64,000 nucleotides of DNA from Actinocorallia longicatena (GTDB lineage: Bacteria; Actinomycetota; Actinomycetes; Streptosporangiales; Streptosporangiaceae): positions 186,001 through 250,000 of the forward strand of contig NZ_BAAAUV010000009.1 of assembly GCF_039534125.1 (NCBI RefSeq). The letters are read 5' to 3'. Both the position numbers and the translations under genes were made by a program. Positions 33,115 through 41,000 of this stretch are shown here, in pieces (positions within the stretch are counted from its first letter, which is position 1; every line of letters begins with the position of its first letter). Below the pieces are notes generated by a model. The model had not been told where the DNA came from. It saw only the letters and a list, made by a program, of their open reading frames with translations, and did no database searches.

Positions 33115-34893
33115 TCAGGGACGATGCTGACGGTAGGTGTCCCATTCATCCGAAGGACGCGGATTCTGCTCGCCGTAGGGGGCGGCGGGATACCCGGGAG
33201 TGTCGCCCGTCGGCGCGCCGTAGAAGCCCTGCTCGCCCGCGTAGTAGCCGGACGACTGCTGCTCCTGCTGCGGGTCGCCCGCCGCGCCGTTGAAGCTGCT
33301 GCCGGTGAAGTCGGTGTACCGGCCGGCCTCCTGGCCGCCCGTCGCGGACGCCGACGATCCGTAACCGGATCCGGCGCCCTGCCCCGGCAGGGGGTCGTCG
33401 TAGCGGGCGGGCTCGGCGCCGTAGGCGGGGGCGCTGGGGTAGCTCTCGCCGCCGTAGGACGAGGAGGAGCCCGAGGAGTAGGAGGAGCCGCCGGACGTCC
33501 CGGAGGACGACCAGGACGAGCCGTACGCCGAGGCGTCGCGGTCGCCGGACAGCAGCGGGTCGTTCAGCGGGTCGGTGAGCGAGCCGGAGGAGTAGGACGG
33601 GGTGGCGGGCGAGGGGCCGTCCTTGCGCCGGTCGGCCTGGATCCGCTGGAGCAGCTCGTCCACGGTGGGCAGGCGGTGGCCGTCGGTGTCGAAGCCGGGC
33701 TCCGCCGACGCCGCGGGGGCCGGGCTGTAGGCGGGGGTCGGGCCGGTGCTCAGCGGGCCGCTCAGCGCCGGGGGCGACAGCGGGCCGGTCGTCGACAGCG
33801 GGGCCCCGCCCAGCGGCGCGCTCGGCACGGCCGGATAGGCCTGGGTGGCCTCGGGGTCGCGGCTCTCGGCCGCGGGGCGCGCGAACGGGTCGGGCAGGCC
33901 CAGCGGGTCGGCCGGACGCGGCGCGGTGTAGCTCGGCTGCTCATACGAAGGAGTCTCGTACGAGGGGGTCTCGTAGGAGGGCTTCTTGTCGTAGGCCGGG
34001 GTTTCATAGGACGGGGTGTCGTAGGAGGCCGCGGCGGGCTCGTAGGACGGGGTGGCCGGCTTGTCGTAGGACGGCGGCTCGTAGGCGGCCGGGGCCGCGG
34101 GCTCGAACGGGCGCACCGGCGGCTGGTCGAACCGGGTCAGCGGCTCGCTGTTCTGCCAGTCGAGCGCGGACGGCTCCAGCGGGTCGGGCCGCAGCGGCGT
34201 GACGGGCAGCGGGTCGGGGTCGTAGCCGCCGGCCACGGGGACGTCGTGCGGCTCGTGCTCGTTGGCGTAGGGGTCGGCGGCGTACTCGTCGGAGTAGCCG
34301 TCTCCGTAGCCGGTGTCGGCGTACTGGTCGTTCCCGTACTGGTCGCCGTCGGCGTACTGCCCGTCGCCGTACTGCCCGTCGCCGTACTGGCCGTCACCGT
34401 ACTGGTCGCCGTAACCGTCGTCGGCCTGGGCGTGCTGGCCCGCGGGCAGGTGCATCGCCTGGGTCGAGGCGGCGGGGGCCACGGGGGCGGCGTGGACCGG
34501 CTCGGGGCGCTGGGCGGCCGCGGCGAGCGGGTCGGGGCCCTCGGCGGAGGGGTCCTGGCCGTTGTCGTGCTGCCAGGGGAACTTGGGCTTGTCGAAGGTG
34601 ATCGTCGCCCAGTAGTCGTCGTCCTCCATCTGCTCGTTCGCGCGGCCGCTGCGGCGGGGCTTGGGGGCCTCGCCGGTCGGGGCGGGCATCGGAGTGCCGG
34701 CGACACGGAGGTCGAAGCCGGTGCCGGGCTGCTCGGCGGCCTGCTCGGCCAGCCGGGCGCGCTGCGCCTGCGGCTCGTCGCTCATCCAGTCGTCGTCATC
34801 CTCGGCCCGGCGTCCGGCGCGCATACCGAGGACGACGAGCACCACGACCAGGACGACGAGCAGCAGCAAGCCGCCCACTACGAGAAAAATCAT
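33115..34893 (-). CDS. single-pass membrane protein with long low-complexity tail
   Basis: The 592-residue protein has one N-terminal membrane helix (1-25, MIFLVVGGLLLLVVLVVVLVVLG) and a cytoplasmic remainder that is almost all disordered. Tracts include tandem YGDGQ units (about 160-195), PSYETPSYE units (about 270-325), a Ser/Gly/Tyr block (about 455-500) and a Gln/Tyr-rich end. Short more conserved segments are DDDYWATITFDKPKFPW near 80 and PTVDELLQRIQADRRKDGPSP near 410. The latter resembles a motif in other actinobacterial membrane proteins. ATG 34893 with GGTGGAG upstream beats TTG 34905. The function is unknown; Tyr/Gly-rich repeats suggest a scaffold or condensate-forming protein. Confidence 0.8.
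   Translation of the reverse strand: MIFLVVGGLLLLVVLVVVLVVLGMRAGRRAEDDDDWMSDEPQAQRARLAEQAAEQPGTGFDLRVAGTPMPAPTGEAPKPRRSGRANEQMEDDDYWATITFDKPKFPWQHDNGQDPSAEGPDPLAAAAQRPEPVHAAPVAPAASTQAMHLPAGQHAQADDGYGDQYGDGQYGDGQYGDGQYADGDQYGNDQYADTGYGDGYSDEYAADPYANEHEPHDVPVAGGYDPDPLPVTPLRPDPLEPSALDWQNSEPLTRFDQPPVRPFEPAAPAAYEPPSYDKPATPSYEPAAASYDTPSYETPAYDKKPSYETPSYETPSYEQPSYTAPRPADPLGLPDPFARPAAESRDPEATQAYPAVPSAPLGGAPLSTTGPLSPPALSGPLSTGPTPAYSPAPAASAEPGFDTDGHRLPTVDELLQRIQADRRKDGPSPATPSYSSGSLTDPLNDPLLSGDRDASAYGSSWSSSGTSGGSSYSSGSSSSYGGESYPSAPAYGAEPARYDDPLPGQGAGSGYGSSASATGGQEAGRYTDFTGSSFNGAAGDPQQEQQSSGYYAGEQGFYGAPTGDTPGYPAAPYGEQNPRPSDEWDTYRQHRP
34321..34412 (-). repeat. 15-base tandem repeats encoding YGDGQ units
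   Basis: About six imperfect copies of a 15-base unit, read on the plus strand as GTACTGCCCGTCGCC, encode successive YGDGQ, YADGDQ and YGNDQ units in the disordered tail of the membrane protein. Two adjacent copies are identical, which suggests recent slippage. Confidence 0.8.
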
Positions 34894-35009
34894 CGCTCCA
34901 CCCAATGCCCATGGTCCAGCGCGAAGGTCCGGTCGGTGACAGGCCCCGTGTTCGTCCGCCTACCACCTTCACACGATCTCCGCAGTTTTCGCCACCGGTC
35001 GACGGGACT

Positions 35010-35588
35010 TCAGGACCCCTTCGACTGCCCGAGATATCCGGTGATCCGACCGCGAGCGATACTGCGGCTCGCGATGGCGGGCAGGGACTTCTTCAGTTTC
35101 ACGGCGTCACCCGCCGGGATCGGCTCCTTCAGCGCGTACACGGTGTAGCGGTACCTGTGACGCTGCCCCTGTGGGGGGCAGGGCGCCTCGTAGGCCCGCT
35201 TCTCGTCCGAGTTCTCGCCGACGATCGCCTTGGGCGGGGTCTGCTGCCCCTCGACCATGTCGAGGGTCGTGCCTTCCAGGTTGGACAGCACCCAGTGAAT
35301 ATAGGTGCCCCCGCGAGCGTCCGGGTCGTCCATGACGATGACGAAGGCCTTCGCGTCGGGGACACCGGACCAGTGGAGCGGCGGAGTCTTGCCCTGACCA
35401 CGATAAGCGGAACAGGCGTACCTTGGCGGAATGTCTTTCAGGTCGCTGAAAGCCTGCGAGCTGACGGTGAACTCCGCGGTCTCTCCGCCGCCGGATCCGC
35501 TGCCGATGATGCCGCAGCCGGAAACCAGACCCGTTGACAGGGCAAGGGCAGCCGCGCATGCGGTGGCCCGAACCGGGGTGATCTGCAT
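35010..35588 (-). CDS. YbhB/YbcL-type PEBP-family lipoprotein
   Basis: The 192-residue protein is a predicted lipoprotein: signal peptide 1-24 with lipobox LVSGC, lipid-modified Cys 25. The mature part is a phosphatidylethanolamine-binding-protein fold. Diagnostic segments are DIPPRYACSAYRGQGKTPPLHWSGVPDAKAFVIVMDDPDA, the YIHWVLSNL strand and APCPPQGQRHRYRYTVYAL. The anion-binding residues DDPDA and HW are present. Bacterial homologues are called Raf kinase inhibitor-like, but their role is unknown; ligand or lipid binding outside the membrane is likely. It is divergent from ndh across 251 bases. Confidence 0.93.
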   Translation of the reverse strand: MQITPVRATACAAALALSTGLVSGCGIIGSGSGGGETAEFTVSSQAFSDLKDIPPRYACSAYRGQGKTPPLHWSGVPDAKAFVIVMDDPDARGGTYIHWVLSNLEGTTLDMVEGQQTPPKAIVGENSDEKRAYEAPCPPQGQRHRYRYTVYALKEPIPAGDAVKLKKSLPAIASRSIARGRITGYLGQSKGS

Positions 35589-35753
35589 CCGACAACCATA
35601 CGGCCAACGGGCGCGGCGCTCCGCCTTGTGACGTTAGTCATGCGGACGGCCCCACCATCTTGATGCCGAGAGAATTTGTGGCCTAGTTCACGCGTGTAGA
35701 CCGCTCCATGTTTGCGGTTACGGGAAGATTTGATGTTCTTTCGTGGTTGGACC

Positions 35754-35784
35754 TTGGTACAGACCCACTCAACTGGGCTAGATT
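35754..35784 (+). promoter_or_regulatory. candidate ndh promoter
   Basis: TTGGTA (35754-35759) and TAGATT (35779-35784) are separated by 19 bases, the -10 hexamer lying about 55 bases before the ndh start. The Rex operator begins within the -10 box. The surroundings are notably AT-richer than the rest of the window. Confidence 0.5.
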
Positions 35785-35800
35785 GTGAATGTCTTCACAA
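35783..35800 (+). promoter_or_regulatory. Rex (NADH/NAD+ sensor) operator upstream of ndh
   Basis: TTGTGAA-TGTC-TTCACAA is a perfect match to the Rex box TTGTGAA-N4-TTCACAA. Rex represses respiratory genes when NADH is low and lets go when NADH rises. The site overlaps the candidate -10 box and ends 39 bases before the NADH dehydrogenase start, an ideal place to repress ndh. No rex gene is in this window. Confidence 0.88.
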
Positions 35801-35839
35801 GGTGACGCCTTGGTTAACGAACTTCTCTAGGAGCCCGAG

Positions 35840-37219
35840 ATGGCCAGCAGGCCGGAACAGAACCCCGAAGCCCCGCACATCCTCATCGTCGGTGGCGGCT
35901 ACGTGGGGCTCTACACCGCGCTCCGCCTCCAGAAGAAGCTGAAGAGCGAACTGAAGCGCGGAGACGTCAAGGTCACGATCGTCGATCCCGTTTCCTACAT
36001 GACCTACCAGCCGTTCCTCCCCGAGGCGGCCGCCGGCAACATCTCGCCGCGCCACGTCGTCGTGCCGCTGCGCAAGGTGCTGCCGCAGGTCAACATCGTC
36101 ACCGCCCGGGTGACGGAGCTCTCCCAGGCCGAGCGCTGGGCGATCATCCAGCCGGTCGACGGGCCGCCGAAGCGCATCTCCTACGACTACCTCGTGATGG
36201 CCGCGGGCGCGGTGTCGCGCACCCTCCCGATCCCCGGACTGGCCGAGAACGGCGTCGGTTTCAAGACCATCGGTGAGGCCATCCACCTGCGCAACCACGT
36301 GCTCGCGCAGCTGGACATCGCCGCCACGACCGACGACGCCGAACTCCGCAAGAAGGCGCTGACCTTCGTCGTGGTCGGCGGCGGGTTCGCCGGTGTCGAG
36401 GCCCTGGCCGAGATGGAGGACATGGCCAAGGACGCGATCAGGGACTTCCCGAACCTGCGCGCCGCAGACATGCGCTGGGTCATGGTCGAGGCCGCCGACA
36501 AGATCCTGCCCGAGGTCGGCCCCGAGCTCGGCAAGTGGACCGCCGAGCAGCTGCGCGGCCGGGGCATCGAGGTCAAGCTGAAGACCTTCCTCAACTCCGC
36601 GGTCGACAAGCACATCGTGCTCTCGGACGGCACCGAGTTCGACACCAACACCCTGGTGTGGACGGCCGGCATGAAGGCCAGCCCGATGCTCAAGTCCACC
36701 GACCTGCCGCTCGACGAGCGCGGCCGGGTCAAGGGCAACGAGTTCCTCCAGATCGAGGGAACGGTCCGTGCCTTCACCGCCGGTGACAACGCCGCCATCC
36801 CCGACCTGACCAAGGACGAGGGCGAGACCTGCGCGCCCAACGCCCAGCACGCCGTCCGCCAGGCCACGGTCCTGGGCGACAACCTCGTCGCGGCCGTCCG
36901 CGGCAAGGCCCTGAAGCCCTACCGCCACGCCTACGTCGGCTCGGTGGCCGGTCTCGGCCTCCACAAGGGCGTCGCCCACGTCTACGGGGTCAAGGTGCGC
37001 GGCTTCGCGGCCTGGTTCATGCACCGCACCTACCACCTGAGCTGCGTCCCGACCTTCAACCGCAAGGTCCGCGTCGTCGCCGACTGGACCCTCTCGCTGT
37101 TCTTCAAGCGCGAGACCGTCTCGCTCGGCATGATCGAGCAGCCGAGGGCCGAGTTCGTCCTGGCCGCCGGGTCGGACCGCCCCAAGGAGCAGTCGGTGAT
37201 CGAGAGCGCCGCCAAGTAG
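35840..37219 (+). CDS. ndh: type II NADH dehydrogenase
   Basis: The 459-residue flavoprotein passes electrons from NADH to menaquinone without pumping protons. Two dinucleotide folds are seen: ILIVGGGYVGLYTAL near residue 14 for FAD and TFVVVGGGFAGVEAL near 175 for NADH. The FAD-contact motif VRAFTAGDNAAIPDL lies near 310 and the quinone-side AQHAVRQATVLGDNL follows. The C-terminus (about 395-430, VRVVADWTLSLFFKRE) is the amphipathic membrane-binding region. ATG 35840 follows AGGAG. The perfect Rex box in its promoter ties expression to the NADH/NAD+ ratio. A strong hairpin terminator follows the stop. Confidence 0.95.
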   Translation: MASRPEQNPEAPHILIVGGGYVGLYTALRLQKKLKSELKRGDVKVTIVDPVSYMTYQPFLPEAAAGNISPRHVVVPLRKVLPQVNIVTARVTELSQAERWAIIQPVDGPPKRISYDYLVMAAGAVSRTLPIPGLAENGVGFKTIGEAIHLRNHVLAQLDIAATTDDAELRKKALTFVVVGGGFAGVEALAEMEDMAKDAIRDFPNLRAADMRWVMVEAADKILPEVGPELGKWTAEQLRGRGIEVKLKTFLNSAVDKHIVLSDGTEFDTNTLVWTAGMKASPMLKSTDLPLDERGRVKGNEFLQIEGTVRAFTAGDNAAIPDLTKDEGETCAPNAQHAVRQATVLGDNLVAAVRGKALKPYRHAYVGSVAGLGLHKGVAHVYGVKVRGFAAWFMHRTYHLSCVPTFNRKVRVVADWTLSLFFKRETVSLGMIEQPRAEFVLAAGSDRPKEQSVIESAAK

Positions 37220-37240
37220 GCCGCACGTAGAACGCTCCAG

Positions 37241-37274
37241 GGGAGGGGCACGGCCGGACGGCCGTGCCCCTCCC
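37241..37274 (+). terminator. ndh terminator hairpin
   Basis: Arms 37241-37256 and 37259-37274 are perfectly complementary over 16 bases (GGGAGGGGCACGGCCG and its complement), 21 bases after the ndh stop. The apparent two-base gap means the top pairs open into a loop. TCGTTCC follows. It separates ndh from rnpB. Confidence 0.85.
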
Positions 37275-37308
37275 TCGTTCCCCAGGCCCTAGGATGGAGG
37301 GCACGGCG

Positions 37309-37690
37309 AACGAGTCGGCCGGGCGGTCGCGTCGGGGGTTTCGCCCCCGCCGAGGAAAGTCCGGGCTCCACAGGGCAGGGTGGTCGGTAACACCGACCCG
37401 GGGCGACCCGCGGGACAGTGCCACAGAGAACAGACCGCCGCGGCCTCGGCCGCGGTAAGGGTGAAACGGTGAGGTAAGAGCTCACCAGCGCCCAAGGCGA
37501 CTTGGGCGGCTCGGTAAACCCCACCCGGAGCAAGACCAGACAGTGCGTGCGGGTCCTCGGACCTCGAAGGGCTGCCCGCCCGAGCGCACGGGTAGGTCGC
37601 TAGAGGCCGCCGGCAACGACGGCCGTAGATGGATGACCGCCACCGGGCTCACGCCCGGGACAGAACCCGGCTTACACGCCGGCTCGTCCG
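37309..37690 (+). ncRNA. rnpB: RNase P RNA, bacterial type A
   Basis: The catalytic RNA of RNase P trims tRNA 5' leaders. Universal core elements are visible: GAGGAAAGTCCGGGCTCC near 37368 (P4 5' side), ACAGTGCCACAGAGAA-like J regions, GGTAAGGGTGAAACGGTGAGGTAAGAGCTCACC near 37455-37485 and the 3' core ACAGAACCCGGCTTACA near 37660 (P4 3' side). The P1 helix pairs CGAGTCGGC near 37311 with GCCGGCTCG near 37678. The length of about 380 bases and GC content fit actinobacterial type A. The exact ends are uncertain by a few bases. No protein-coding frame is meaningful here. Confidence 0.96.
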
Positions 37691-37698
37691 CCGCATCA

Positions 37699-37730
37699 CC
37701 GGAGGCCGCGTCTCAGGACGCGGCCTTCGG
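37699..37730 (+). terminator. rnpB terminator hairpin
   Basis: A 14-base stem (CCGGAGGCCGCGTC with GACGCGGCCTTCGG, one mismatched or wobble pair) closes a TCAG loop nine bases after the RNA end. It lies just before the convergent RNase H/phosphatase gene and may act on both strands. Confidence 0.7.
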
Positions 37731-37754
37731 CGTCTGCGGTCGCCGCCGCTGCGG

Positions 37755-38864
37755 CTACAGGGCCGGGAGGTAGTGGGTGTCGTTGAGGGAGCGGACGACC
37801 GCCGGGCCGTCGGCGTACCAGTCGACGGTGCACAGGGACGCCGTGTCGAGGTGGAGGCGGTAGAGGATCGTGTTGGGGGCGTCCAGGGCGAACTGGACCA
37901 TGATCTTGATGGGGGTCACGTGGGAGACCACCAGGACCGTCTGGCGGGGGTGGCGGGCCAGGAGCTCCTCCCTGGCCGTGGTGACGCGGCGGGAGACCTC
38001 GGCGAAGGACTCGCCGCCGGGCGGGGCGAAGTCGGGGTCGGCGAACCACGCGTCGAGCTCGTCGCCCCAGCGGGACTGGACCTCGGCGAAGCTGTGGCCC
38101 TCCCAGAGGCCGAAGTCCGTCTCACGGAAGCCCGGCTCGGTGTGGATCTCGGCGCCGGTCAGCTCGGCGACGGCCGCGGCGGTGTCCTGGGCGCGGCGCA
38201 GCGGTGAGGCGACGATGACGTCGATCTTGACGCTGCTGAGATGGGCGGCGGCGGCCTTGGCCTGGGCCACGCCGAAGTCCGTCAGGGGGATGTCGCCGAT
38301 GCCGGCGAAGCGGCGCTCGACCGACAGCGGGGTCTGGCCGTGGCGGAGCAGGAGGGTGCGCGTCGGCTCGGTGGTCGGCGGGGCCCAGCCGGCCTTCTGG
38401 GGCGGGGCGGGGGCCGGGTCGGGCTCGCGCGGCGACCACTGGCCGCCCCTGGCCGCGGCGTCCATGGCCTCGTTGGCCAGCCGGTCGGCGTGGGCGTTGT
38501 CGGCCCGCGGGATCCACTCGTAGGTGATCGCGGGGAAGCCCGAGGCGAGGCCGCGGGCCTGGGCGGCCAGCGGCTTCATGTCGGCGTGCTTGATCTGCCA
38601 GCGGCCCGACATCTGCTCGACGACCAGCTTGGAGTCCATGCGGACCAGGACCGCGGCGGCCGGGTCGATGGCCGCGGCCGCCGCCAGGCCGGCGATCAGG
38701 CCGCGGTACTCGGCGACGTTGTTGGTGGCCCTGCCGATGGACTCGGCGGCCTCGGCCAGCACCTCGCCCGTCGCCGCGTCCATGACGACGGCGCCGTAGC
38801 CGGCGGGGCCCGGGTTGCCCCGTGATCCCCCGTCGGCCTCGACGATCAGCCTGCGTCCGGTCAA
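37755..38864 (-). CDS. bifunctional RNase H / acid phosphatase (phosphoglycerate-mutase-like)
   Basis: The 369-residue fusion has an RNase HI domain (about 1-140) with catalytic Asp 11 in VEADGGSRGNPGP, Glu in NNVAEYRGL, Asp in VRMDSKLVVEQM and a final Asp in RADNAHADRLAN. After a Pro-rich linker comes a histidine phosphatase domain (about 168-369) with LLLRHGQT, FRETDFGLWEGHSF and VLVVSHVTPI. The mycobacterial homologue Rv2228c carries the same fusion, with RNase H and CobC-like phosphatase activity. The start is TTG 38864, overlapping the zinc-ribbon stop, with GGCGGAG upstream. No ATG or GTG lies at a suitable distance. Confidence 0.94.
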   Translation of the reverse strand: MTGRRLIVEADGGSRGNPGPAGYGAVVMDAATGEVLAEAAESIGRATNNVAEYRGLIAGLAAAAAIDPAAAVLVRMDSKLVVEQMSGRWQIKHADMKPLAAQARGLASGFPAITYEWIPRADNAHADRLANEAMDAAARGGQWSPREPDPAPAPPQKAGWAPPTTEPTRTLLLRHGQTPLSVERRFAGIGDIPLTDFGVAQAKAAAAHLSSVKIDVIVASPLRRAQDTAAAVAELTGAEIHTEPGFRETDFGLWEGHSFAEVQSRWGDELDAWFADPDFAPPGGESFAEVSRRVTTAREELLARHPRQTVLVVSHVTPIKIMVQFALDAPNTILYRLHLDTASLCTVDWYADGPAVVRSLNDTHYLPAL

Positions 38865-39604
38865 AGGCCGGACTCCGCCGTGCGGACGAGGATGCGGCGG
38901 CACTCCTCGCAGCGGACGATGTCGTCGGGCGCGGCGGCGCGGATGCGGTTGAGGTCGGAGGTGTTGAGGGCGAGGCGGCAGCCCTGGCACTGGCCGCGCA
39001 GCAGGGCGGCGGCGCCGACGCCGTCGAACTGGTCGCGCAGCTTGTCGTACAGGCCCAGAAGATCGGCAGGGATGTCGGTGGCGACGCCCGCGCGGGCGCT
39101 GACCGTCAGGCCGGACTCGCCGTCGATCTCCTGCTCGGCCTTGGTCCTGGCGGTGTCCAGCTCGCCGAGCGTGGCGTCGAGGTCGGCCTTCTCGGCCTGG
39201 ACCTCGGTGACCTTGGCCTCGGCGATCTCCCGGCGCTCCATGATCTCCAGGACGACCTCCTCCAGCTCGTCCTGGCGGCGCTGGAGCGAGGTCAGCTCGG
39301 ACTGCAGGCCCGACAGGTCCTTGGCGGAGGTGACCAGGCCCGAGTCCAGGCGCTTCTGGTCGCGGTCGGCGCGGGCGCGGACCTGCTCGACGTCCTGCTC
39401 GGCCTTGGCCTGCTCGCGGTCGAGGTCGAGGAGGTCGGTCTGCGCGTTCACGAGCCGGGTGCGCAGCTCGTCCGCCTTGCCCTGCAGCGCGGCGATCTCG
39501 GCGATCTCGGGCAGGGTGCGCTTGCGGTGCGCCAGCCTGGCCAGGCTCGAGTCCAGTTCCTGCAGGTCGAGTAGACGCTGCTGGTCTTGGGGTGCGGCTT
39601 TCAC
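38861..39604 (-). CDS. coiled-coil protein with C4 zinc ribbon
   Basis: The 247-residue protein has a long coiled-coil (about 5-165) of charged heptads, beginning QQRLLDLQELDSSLARLAHRKRTL, and a C-terminal zinc ribbon with knuckles CQGC and CEEC around SDLNRIRAAAPDDIV. The family is widespread, usually lies next to Nif3-like and RNase H genes in actinobacteria, and resembles the chlamydial CdsZ and Helicobacter HP0958 fold, which bind RNA or flagellar/secretion partners. Its role in actinobacteria is not settled. It overlaps the genes on both sides by four bases (Nif3-like upstream, RNase H downstream). Confidence 0.93.
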   Translation of the reverse strand: MKAAPQDQQRLLDLQELDSSLARLAHRKRTLPEIAEIAALQGKADELRTRLVNAQTDLLDLDREQAKAEQDVEQVRARADRDQKRLDSGLVTSAKDLSGLQSELTSLQRRQDELEEVVLEIMERREIAEAKVTEVQAEKADLDATLGELDTARTKAEQEIDGESGLTVSARAGVATDIPADLLGLYDKLRDQFDGVGAAALLRGQCQGCRLALNTSDLNRIRAAAPDDIVRCEECRRILVRTAESGL

Positions 39605-40404
39605 TGAACTCCTTCAACTGCATGGGACCACGCGTCGGTGACCAGCGTGGAGATTCGAGTCTTCACTACGGGATCGAGGAATGCGGACAGATCGACCAGC
39701 CAAGGCCACTCGGTGGCCCAGTGGGCGGCGTCGACCAGTGCCATGGGGCCCGTCGCGAGGGACTCCGACACGGGGTGGTGCCGCAGGTCGGAGGTGAGGT
39801 AGACGTCCGCTCCCGCGGCCCTGGCCGTCTCGATCAGCGAGTCGCCCGCCCCGCCGCACACCGCGACGGTGCGCACCGGCCGTTCGGGATCACCGGCGGC
39901 CCGCACCCCCCAGGAGGTCTTCGGCAGGCCGGCGGCGGCCCGCGCGGTGAACTCCCGCAGGGGCACGGCACGGTCGAGCTCGCCGATCCGGCCCAGACCG
40001 CGCCGCGGGTCGTCCTGCGACGGCCTGAGGGGCCGCAGCGGCCCCGTGAGGCCCACGGCCCTGGCCAGCGCGTCCGACACTCCCGGTGCGGCGACGTCGG
40101 CGTTGGTGTGGGCGGTGTAGAGGGCGGCGCCCGCTCTGATCATCCGATGGACGGTGCGGCCCTTCGGGGTGGTGGCCGCGACGCTGTTCACTCCGCGCAG
40201 AAAAAGCGGGTGATGGGTGATCACGAGTTCGGCGCCTCCGGTGAGCGCCTCGTCGATCACCTCGGCGACGGGGTCGACGGCCAGCAGGACCGACGAGATC
40301 TCGGCGTCCGGGTCGCCGCAGACCAGGCCCACGGCGTCCCAGGACTCCGCCCAGACGGGCTCGAATCGGCCCTCGATCATCTGGATGAGTTCGGAGAGAC
40401 GCAC
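39601..40404 (-). CDS. Nif3-like dinuclear-metal protein
   Basis: The 267-residue protein matches the Nif3/YbgI/DUF34 family, ring-shaped hexamers with two metal ions per subunit. The metal ligands are in VITHHPLFLRG, the middle AHTNAD and the C-terminal DLRHHPVSES and DAAHWATEWPWL. The enzymatic role is unsettled; GTP cyclohydrolase-like activity and metal insertion have been suggested for relatives. GTG 40404 was chosen because the family begins VRLSELI; upstream in-frame codons to 40461 are poorly conserved in style. It starts the three-gene operon with the zinc-ribbon and RNase H/phosphatase genes. Confidence 0.92.
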   Translation of the reverse strand: MRLSELIQMIEGRFEPVWAESWDAVGLVCGDPDAEISSVLLAVDPVAEVIDEALTGGAELVITHHPLFLRGVNSVAATTPKGRTVHRMIRAGAALYTAHTNADVAAPGVSDALARAVGLTGPLRPLRPSQDDPRRGLGRIGELDRAVPLREFTARAAAGLPKTSWGVRAAGDPERPVRTVAVCGGAGDSLIETARAAGADVYLTSDLRHHPVSESLATGPMALVDAAHWATEWPWLVDLSAFLDPVVKTRISTLVTDAWSHAVEGVQ

Positions 40405-40526
40405 GTCTCGCAGGTTATCGTGGTTTCGCACCGGTCTTCCGGGATCCCGGCACCGAGTCATACAGTCGGGGGTGTCAGGTCACGCACCCGGGGATCAAAC
40501 CGGAGCGTCGATACGTTGGAGAGTGC

Positions 40527-40934
40527 GTGAAGTCACCGTTCCGCCGCCGCAAGCGGCCCTCAGGCAAGATCGTCCAGCAGGGCGAGGCTAAGGCCAAGAA
40601 GGCCGAGCAGCAGGCCAAGCTCGAGGCCAAGATGGCCGTGCCCGAATGGGCCCAGGAGGCCACGGGCACCGAGGAGACCAAGAACGGCAGCTTCATGCAG
40701 TCCCTGCGCGGCGACGGCGAGGCCGGTGCCGGGTTCGGCGCGGGGATCTTCGAGGACCTGCACGCGGCCTTCAGCGGTGCCAAGAAGATCCAGCTCCAGG
40801 AGCAGGAGGCCGAGAAGCTCCGCCGCCACGACGACCTCCAGCAGGCCGGCACCGGCGGCAACCGTCCCGACCTCGACTCGGGCCGTATCCGCATCCGCAC
40901 CACCCGCCCCAAGGACCAGGGCGAGGACAGCTGA
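40527..40934 (+). CDS. small hypothetical protein with basic N-terminus
   Basis: The 135-residue protein starts at GTG 40527 with TTGGAGAG upstream. It has a strongly basic N-terminus (MKSPFRRRKRPSGKIVQQG), a helical Lys/Ala/Glu-rich segment (EAKAKKAEQQAKLEAKM), a middle part with IFEDLHAAFSGAKKIQLQEQEAEKLRR and a conserved-looking end DLDSGRIRIRTTRPK. The last part recalls the DUF6191-type small proteins of streptomycetes, but this is tentative. It is cytosolic, with no signal or membrane segment. It is divergent from the Nif3-like operon. Confidence 0.75.
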   Translation: MKSPFRRRKRPSGKIVQQGEAKAKKAEQQAKLEAKMAVPEWAQEATGTEETKNGSFMQSLRGDGEAGAGFGAGIFEDLHAAFSGAKKIQLQEQEAEKLRRHDDLQQAGTGGNRPDLDSGRIRIRTTRPKDQGEDS

Positions 40935-40961
40935 TCAACCCGAGCTGAACACGGGGTTGAT
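40934..40961 (+). repeat. inverted repeat after the small basic protein gene
   Basis: ATCAACCC and GGGTTGAT are perfect eight-base arms with a 12-base loop, beginning at the stop codon of the preceding gene. It could be a weak terminator or an operator for the next gene, which starts 39 bases later. There is no T-run. Confidence 0.4.
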
Positions 40962-41000
40962 TCCGACATATCCGTTACGCCAGGCGCTACGCTCCGCCTC

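Noticed and set aside
40439..40450. 12-base palindrome CCGGGATCCCGG between the Nif3-like and small basic protein genes
   Set aside because: Short GC palindromes with a restriction-site-like core are frequent by chance here, and it has no clear position relative to a promoter.
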